Origin: Welwitschia mirabilis
Taxonomy: Eukaryota > Gnetophyta > Gnetopsida > Welwitschiales
Direction: 5' to 3'
Length of the DNA: 64,000 bases
Assembly: GCA_051453625.1 (NCBI GenBank)
Contig: JBOZIK010000001.1
Location: 74,357,049-74,421,048 of the forward strand
Shown in pieces: positions 59,065 to 64,000 of the stretch; position 1 is the stretch's first letter; each line of letters opens with the position of its first letter. The translations under genes and the position numbers were made by a program. The notes under the pieces are model-generated. The model was not told the DNA's origin, did not search any database, and saw nothing but the letters and a program-made list of their open reading frames with translations.

Positions 59065-59902
59065 TGTGATAGAATATTCTCAATGAAAAGTCTAAAAGTA
59101 CTACTTGATTCTTGTGAAGGAACTTACATGAAAGAACTTCTTCTCTATTGGACATATATTTAACATTCAAGGCATTACAATAATAGAAAAGGGTTTTGAT
59201 AAATTAAGATATAGATAAACATTATGCTATAGATAATAAATCCTTTCTAAATTACTTAAGGAAAAAGTAAGGGTAATTTCATGAATTTAAAAATGAATAA
59301 TCCAAGGATCTTCATCATCATATGTAGCATACTTATAAAACTTCAAAACATATTTAGAAAGGCAATAGATATTTTATGTCTTCAACAAGTAGTTTTAACT
59401 CATAATATCAATCCTAGCAAGGTATAATGGAGCATATAGATGAGGAAAAAAACCAAAAACTTCTTCCTTAATGAAGGCTCCTTATCTCTCACTAATGATA
59501 GCATACAAAGATAGAAATTATGAAAGAGGAAAAAGAGCAAAATGGAATATAAGTGGAAGAAATAACAATGATAAAGTTAGGAGAAAAAATGAATTAAAAA
59601 ATGAAACAAATAAATAAGAGATAGAGTTTTGAATAGAAACTGGAAACACTAATAAAACTAAATACTAAAAAATTCTAATGTAATGTAGTATGTAAAAAAT
59701 AAACTAACTATAATGGAAATGAGTAATAAGATTATTCAGGGCTAGTGATAATACCATTAAATCTACAAAAGTTATTTTAGCTTAGAGAAAACATGAAAAT
59801 AGACATACGAATCATGAAAATATTATGAACAAGTTGCAAAGGGTTTTAAAAATGCAAGTTTTCTAGAAATGTGATGAAATGATGACCCTTAGATTAGCTA
59901 GT
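59065..59902 (-). repeat. probable 5' LTR of copia C2 (end not defined)
   Basis: Starts TGTGATAGAATATTC beside the primer site. No partner LTR recognised, and the right end may be cut by G5 at 59903. Confidence 0.35.
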
Positions 59903-61003
59903 TGTAGCAATACCAACTTGCATATATTTGATATGCTATTTTTAGAAATTTTTTAGGATATTAGATAGGTTTATGGTAAAATTCCATCATAATGAAGAGC
60001 TAAGATGAAAGATATAAAAACATGTAATCTTCATGAATTTTTTAGCATTTAGAGTAGTTTACAATACTTCTTGTTTTTGAGACAAATTTTCTACAAACAT
60101 TTAGGCTAACTCATTAGATGAATACTTGGGAATTACTATCTCCTACCTCATCATCTAGGTGATAGTATAGATTACATAAGAGTTAAAGCCAATAAGGATG
60201 CTAGATGTGATCAATTCTACATATGGTATTGATTAATTTTGAGGTGGCATTGTCCCCTATATTGTTTAGATGACTAGTAGGATGACATTTGTTGTCATGT
60301 ACCACTAAACATTTACCTAACTCTAACCATTTATTTGTATATATTTTGCACATATATTAGGATTATTATTATGCCTATTTATCTTATTGCTTATGTGTTT
60401 GTTTTCAATAAGTATTGATCCCATCCTCAACTCCATCTCATCTTCATTTACACCAAAAATTCACATGATAAGAGATCAAAGGGCTAGAGATATATCCTCA
60501 ATAGATGTATAAATATGTCTTCCTTAGTGTTGTACTATACTTCTTCCACTAATGTGTGGCTACTTTGTAACACGAATGTTATTTGAGATTTAATATAAAG
60601 ACTCTTTTCGATTTTCTATGCTTGCTGTTACTTATCCCTCATAGTTTATGTTACTTCTAATTTAGTTATAATTTTCTTAAGTGATATAAGTTATGAGGTA
60701 AACATTTATTAAAGTTAATCATTATTAGTTTAGGTGCATTTCTATTTTTATTTTCTAAATTAACTTTGCATAGTGTATTACATTATACTTTGTTGCACTA
60801 TAATTTATTTCTATTACTAAGATATATAAGTATTTTTTACTAAAATTAATTATCTTTCTTCTACCCTAGGAATTTAATGGATTATATCATTTAAGTTAAC
60901 TCTCATCTATATTAGTGTGTTGTGTTTTGCAAGTTATCTATTATAATTATGAATGATAAGATATTCTTAAGCTTAATTATTTATACAAATACACATCTCC
61001 ACG
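59903..61003 (+). repeat. 5' LTR of gypsy G5, second subfamily
   Basis: TGTAGCAATACCAACTTG ... AATACACATCTCCACG, 1101 bp. U3 has hairpin-motif copies near 60135-60175 (CATCATCTAGGTGATAG) and 60250-60290 (GTCCCCTATATTGTTTAGAT, AGGATGACA). R/U5 matches the LTR at 29731. A primer site follows at once. Confidence 0.82.
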
Positions 61004-61025
61004 TCTTGGCATCATTGATGAGGAA
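61004..61025 (+). promoter_or_regulatory. primer binding site of G5 (tRNA-Asp type)
   Basis: TCT, then TGGCATCATTGATGAGGAAG. It is the least changed of the four gypsy primer sites against TGGCGCCGTTGCCGGGGA; its first four bases TGGC are intact. Confidence 0.75.
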
Positions 61026-62091
61026 GGTAGCTTGAATTTTAAGAGTTGTTATTGCCAGGTGAGTATTTGGATCTTAGTCTGAATGTTTTCCTATAATAGC
61101 ACTATATTTTTAGCTATAGTAGTATAGGCTTTCTTTTCATAAGTCTCAGTCATTTTTTGTTTCACAATAAAAGCTTTGTTTTCCAATTCATTGTCTAGGT
61201 AATGTGCAATGATAATGACCTATGTGCCTCATGTTTTTACTTTTTCATTTTCTCAAAATTTTAAGGGTTTTTTCTATCATTTCCTCTATCATCCAAATAA
61301 TTTAGATGAATGATAATATAATGTCTATGTTTTTTATGTCTATTATTTTTGTATTTTTATTTTTTATGATTTTTATTTTTTTGGTTTATTATGTTCTTAT
61401 CATCCAAAATATCATTCGATAGNNNNNNNNNNNNNNNNNNNNNNNNNNNNNNNNNNNNNNNNNNNNNNNNNNNNNNNNNNNNNNNNNNNNNNNNNNNNNN
61501 NNNNNNNNNNNNNNNNNNNNNNNNNNNNNNNNNNNNNNNNNNNNNNNNNNNNNNNNNNNNNNNNNNNNNNNNNNNNNNNNNNNNNNNNNNNNNNNNNNNN
61601 NNNNNNNNNNNNNNNNNNNNNNNNNNNNNNNNNNNNNNNNNNNNNNNNNNNNNNNNNNNNNNNNNNNNNNNNNNNNNNNNNNNNNNNNNNNNNNNNNNNN
61701 NNNNNNNNNNNNNNNNNNNNNNNNNNNNNNNNNNNNNNNNNNNNNNNNNNNNNNNNNNNNNNNNNNNNNNNNNNNNNNNNNNNNNNNNNNNNNNNNNNNN
61801 NNNNNNNNNNNNNNNNNNNNNNNNNNNNNNNNNNNNNNNNNNNNNNNNNNNNNNNNNNNNNNNNNNNNNNNNNNNNNNNNNNNNNNNNNNNNNNNNNNNN
61901 NNNNNNNNNNNNNNNNNNNNNNNNNNNNNNNNNNNNNNNNNNNNNNNNNNNNNNNNNNNNNNNNNNNNNNNNNNNNNNNNNNNNNNNNNNNNNNNNNNNN
62001 NNNNNNNNNNNNNNNNNNNNNNNNNCTTATCATCCAAAATATCATTCGATCGACTATAGAAATGACACTCTAAGCATTAAACTAAGTATGT
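61026..62091 (+). other. 5' leader of G5
   Basis: Untranslated leader with hairpin-motif words at 61276-61310 (TTTCCTCTATCATCC, TTAGATGAATGAT) and 61397-61420, broken by 603 N (61423-62025). The frames that span the N run are artefacts. Confidence 0.65.
61423..62025. other. assembly gap (603 N) between identical flanks
   Basis: CTTATCATCCAAAATATCAT followed by TCGAT occurs on both sides (61396-61420 and 62026-62050). As at 49719, the contigs probably overlap and the gap is not real. Confidence 0.95.
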
Positions 62092-62849
62092 ATGCTAAAA
62101 TCTAGTAAGAAAGAAAAAAATTAGAGAGATAACTATTCATAGAGGAAAATATTTGGGAAGGTTTAATTGACTTTGAAATTAACTCAGTTGTGCAGAGCAA
62201 AGGTATGAAAACTCTAAAAATTCTAGAAATTTCTAATTTTATTTTTTAGAGTCTAATTTTATGAGACAACATTTTTAGAAAGATTTTTTTAATGATAGCT
62301 TTCAATTTTTAAGTATGTCTAGCTCATCATAAAAGAAAAAGTAAACTACTTCATTCAATCTGCCTCTTATTAGAGAAACCCCTATAACTACATCTATTAA
62401 ACCTAATCTAATGTCATCCTTGTAGACTTGATTATTAATAAAAAATGTGAGATCTAAACTCATTTTGATTTTCCTCCTAGTGATGATGTAAAACTTAAAA
62501 ACCTAAATGCTTATCCAATTTTTAGTGGTGAACTTCATGAAGATCATTTATAATACATTGTCAACATCAAATATTTAGTGTTAACTTAATGAAATAATAA
62601 AAAATAATAAGTAATAGAACTTGTATGGTTAATTTTCCCATTACTTTAAAAGTTAAATCTAGACTTTAGCCAAAAATGATTTTTCATAAAAGTATAAAAT
62701 CATAAAGTCAACTTCCAAAATCTTTCATTAAGAGATTCATGAGTGAAACTACCATTAAAAAATGTAAGAAAGAAATAACCAACTTCTAACAATAGCCTAA
62801 TAAAGATTATGACTCCATCTATGAGGAATTTTTCATTACTTTACATTTA
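62092..62849 (+). pseudogene. gypsy gag start (G5)
   Basis: A start at 62092 resembles the gag starts at 44252 and 63964. Then LFIEENIWEGLIDFEINS (about 62129-62182) and, after a poor stretch, DDVKLKNLNAYPIFSGELHE (about 62483-62543), which matches the G4 gag near 44530-44590, and a capsid piece near 62735-62830 (RFMSE-like, QPN-like). Ends in an N gap. Confidence 0.78.
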
Positions 62850-62949
62850 NNNNNNNNNNNNNNNNNNNNNNNNNNNNNNNNNNNNNNNNNNNNNNNNNNN
62901 NNNNNNNNNNNNNNNNNNNNNNNNNNNNNNNNNNNNNNNNNNNNNNNNN
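62850..62949. other. assembly gap (100 N)
   Basis: Gag lies to the left and an LTR end to the right, so these are not contiguous parts of one element. Confidence 0.97.
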
Positions 62950-63507
62950 TTATATGATTTACAGGTTTACCTAAGGACTTTAAGATTGCATAAATTCACA
63001 CCGCAACAAGTTTATGCATATATTTGTGATTGATAGGATTTGACTAAGAATATAACATTGCATAAATATGCATTAGAACATATTAGTTTAAAATTAATTC
63101 AAAGAACTATTTTCTATTTTTCTATAATTATTATATACTTATCCCTTATAGTTTATCTTGATTCTGATTCTGTGATAGCTTCTTAAGTGATATAGATTAT
63201 GAGGGAACTTTGTTAAGGTTAAGCATTATTAATTTAGATGCATTATCTTTTCTTTCATAGATTAACTTTGCATAAGCATGTTTGCATTATTATTTTCTAC
63301 ATTTCATTCCATTTCTGTTGTTAAACACATAATTATTTCATCTTGAAATCAATTCTCTTTCTTCTAGCCTATTCCTTCGATAGATTATGACATTAAATTT
63401 CACTTCTGTCTACATTAGTATGTTATGTTATGCAAAATCTATATTTATTTGTGAATGATAGGATCTTTTTAGGAACATAATATTTATAGAAATACACACT
63501 ATAACAT
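62950..63507 (+). repeat. stack of three LTR ends
   Basis: Three LTR 3' ends follow each other: ATTCACACCGCAACA ending at 63008 (TGTTGC group, the best-kept end in the window), ATATGCATTAGAACA ending at 63080 (second subfamily), and CACACTATAACA ending at 63507 (second subfamily). Between 63081 and 63507 the R/U5 landmarks of the second subfamily are present once. Only the last end has a primer site after it. Confidence 0.72.
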
Positions 63508-63527
63508 CTTAGCATCATTACTAGAAA
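63508..63527 (+). promoter_or_regulatory. primer binding site of G6 (tRNA-Asp type)
   Basis: TCTTAGCATCATTACTAGAA, the same variant as in G4 apart from one base near the end. Confidence 0.75.
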
Positions 63528-63963
63528 AAGCTACTTAGAGTTTAAGGATTATCATTACTTAAGTAAGTGTTTATATATTAGTTGAGAGATTTTCCTAACT
63601 GTACTTGTAACTATAATAGTATAGGTCTTTTTTTTCACAGTTTTATTTTTGCTTTCTAATATAAATGCTTTATTGCATACTCCACCATTTAGATGATGTA
63701 TGATGATGAAAACCTATGTGTCTTAAGTTTTTTTTAATTTTTCACTTTCTTAAAAATTAGGATTTCTTATTATCTCCTTTGTTATTCAAATGACTCTAGA
63801 GGATGATAGTCTATTTTTTATTTTTTTTGTGTTTGTTATTTCATGCTTTTGTTTTCTACATCTTTTGTTTTTGTTTTTTCTATGTTTTCTATCTTTTACA
63901 CATATCATCTAGATGACCATAGGGATAAAATGCACTAGACATAAAAATTGAGGATGTTGGGAC
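63528..63963 (+). other. 5' leader of G6
   Basis: Leader with motif words near 63775-63810 (TTATTCAAATGA, AGAGGATGATAG) and 63903-63930 (TATCATCTAGATGACCATAG), leading to the gag start. Confidence 0.6.
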
Positions 63964-64000
63964 ATGATAAAATCTAGTAAGAAAGAAAAATATCAAATAG
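63964..64000 (+). pseudogene. gypsy gag start (G6), cut by window edge
   Basis: ATG at 63964 reads MIKSSKKEKYQI, the best-kept copy of the gag N-terminus seen at 44252 and 62092. It continues past the window, so its state is unknown. Confidence 0.65.

Noticed and set aside
61357-62059. Three overlapping long frames on both strands
   Set aside because: All are created by the 603-N run, and the repeated ends come from the duplicated gap flanks.

Overview
This window is a heterochromatic-looking block of a seed-plant genome, very probably an angiosperm. It is strongly AT-rich, poor in CG dinucleotides, interrupted by nine N gaps, and made almost wholly of old, decayed LTR retrotransposons. I found no intact host gene, tRNA, rRNA or CRISPR array. 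Every recognisable coding stretch carries in-frame stops and frameshifts. Many stops sit where the family has Trp or Gln codons, as expected from long-term C-to-T decay of methylated DNA.

The main component is one group of Ty3/gypsy elements, most like the Athila lineage: a primer site resembling the complement of tRNA-Asp, LTRs of about 1.1-1.4 kb, and about 2 kb between integrase and the polypurine tract. At least six copies or parts can be separated. G0 (1-7178) has RNase H, integrase, spacer and a 3' LTR, with a second integrase tail after a gap. G2 (7179-9423 and 25732 onward) is split inside its reverse transcriptase. G1 (9424-25731) is the gypsy element that splits G2. It lacks reverse transcriptase and RNase H and carries an unrecognised acidic reading frame instead. 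G3 (about 31980-33880) is a badly decayed pol. G4 (42511-53722) is structurally full length, with matching TATAT target duplications. G5/G6 (59903-64000) are LTRs with primer sites, leaders and gag starts.

Inside the 3' LTR of G1 lies a complete, minus-strand Ty1/copia element, C1 (15406-24463), with a perfect ATTTA target duplication, two LTRs, an initiator-Met type primer site, a polypurine tract, gag with a zinc knuckle, protease, integrase, RT/RNase H, and an extra reading frame between RNase H and the 3' LTR. This gives a three-level nest: G2 contains G1, which contains C1. A second copia remnant, C2, lies at 54620-59064 on the minus strand.

Between 31.0 and 42.5 kb and between 53.7 and 59.9 kb much of the sequence is too decayed to assign. 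I note there an array of inverted 8-mers (31270-31765), a possible CACTA-type remnant, and a possible LTR start.

The signals that standard retrotransposon annotation does not explain are: (1) a small hairpin-forming motif repeated in U3, in the 5' leader and in the 3' spacer of the gypsy elements; (2) a conserved, relatively GC-rich non-coding block of about 200 bp shared by five copies between integrase and polypurine tract; (3) the cargo-like frame of G1; and (4) the extra 3' frame of C1.
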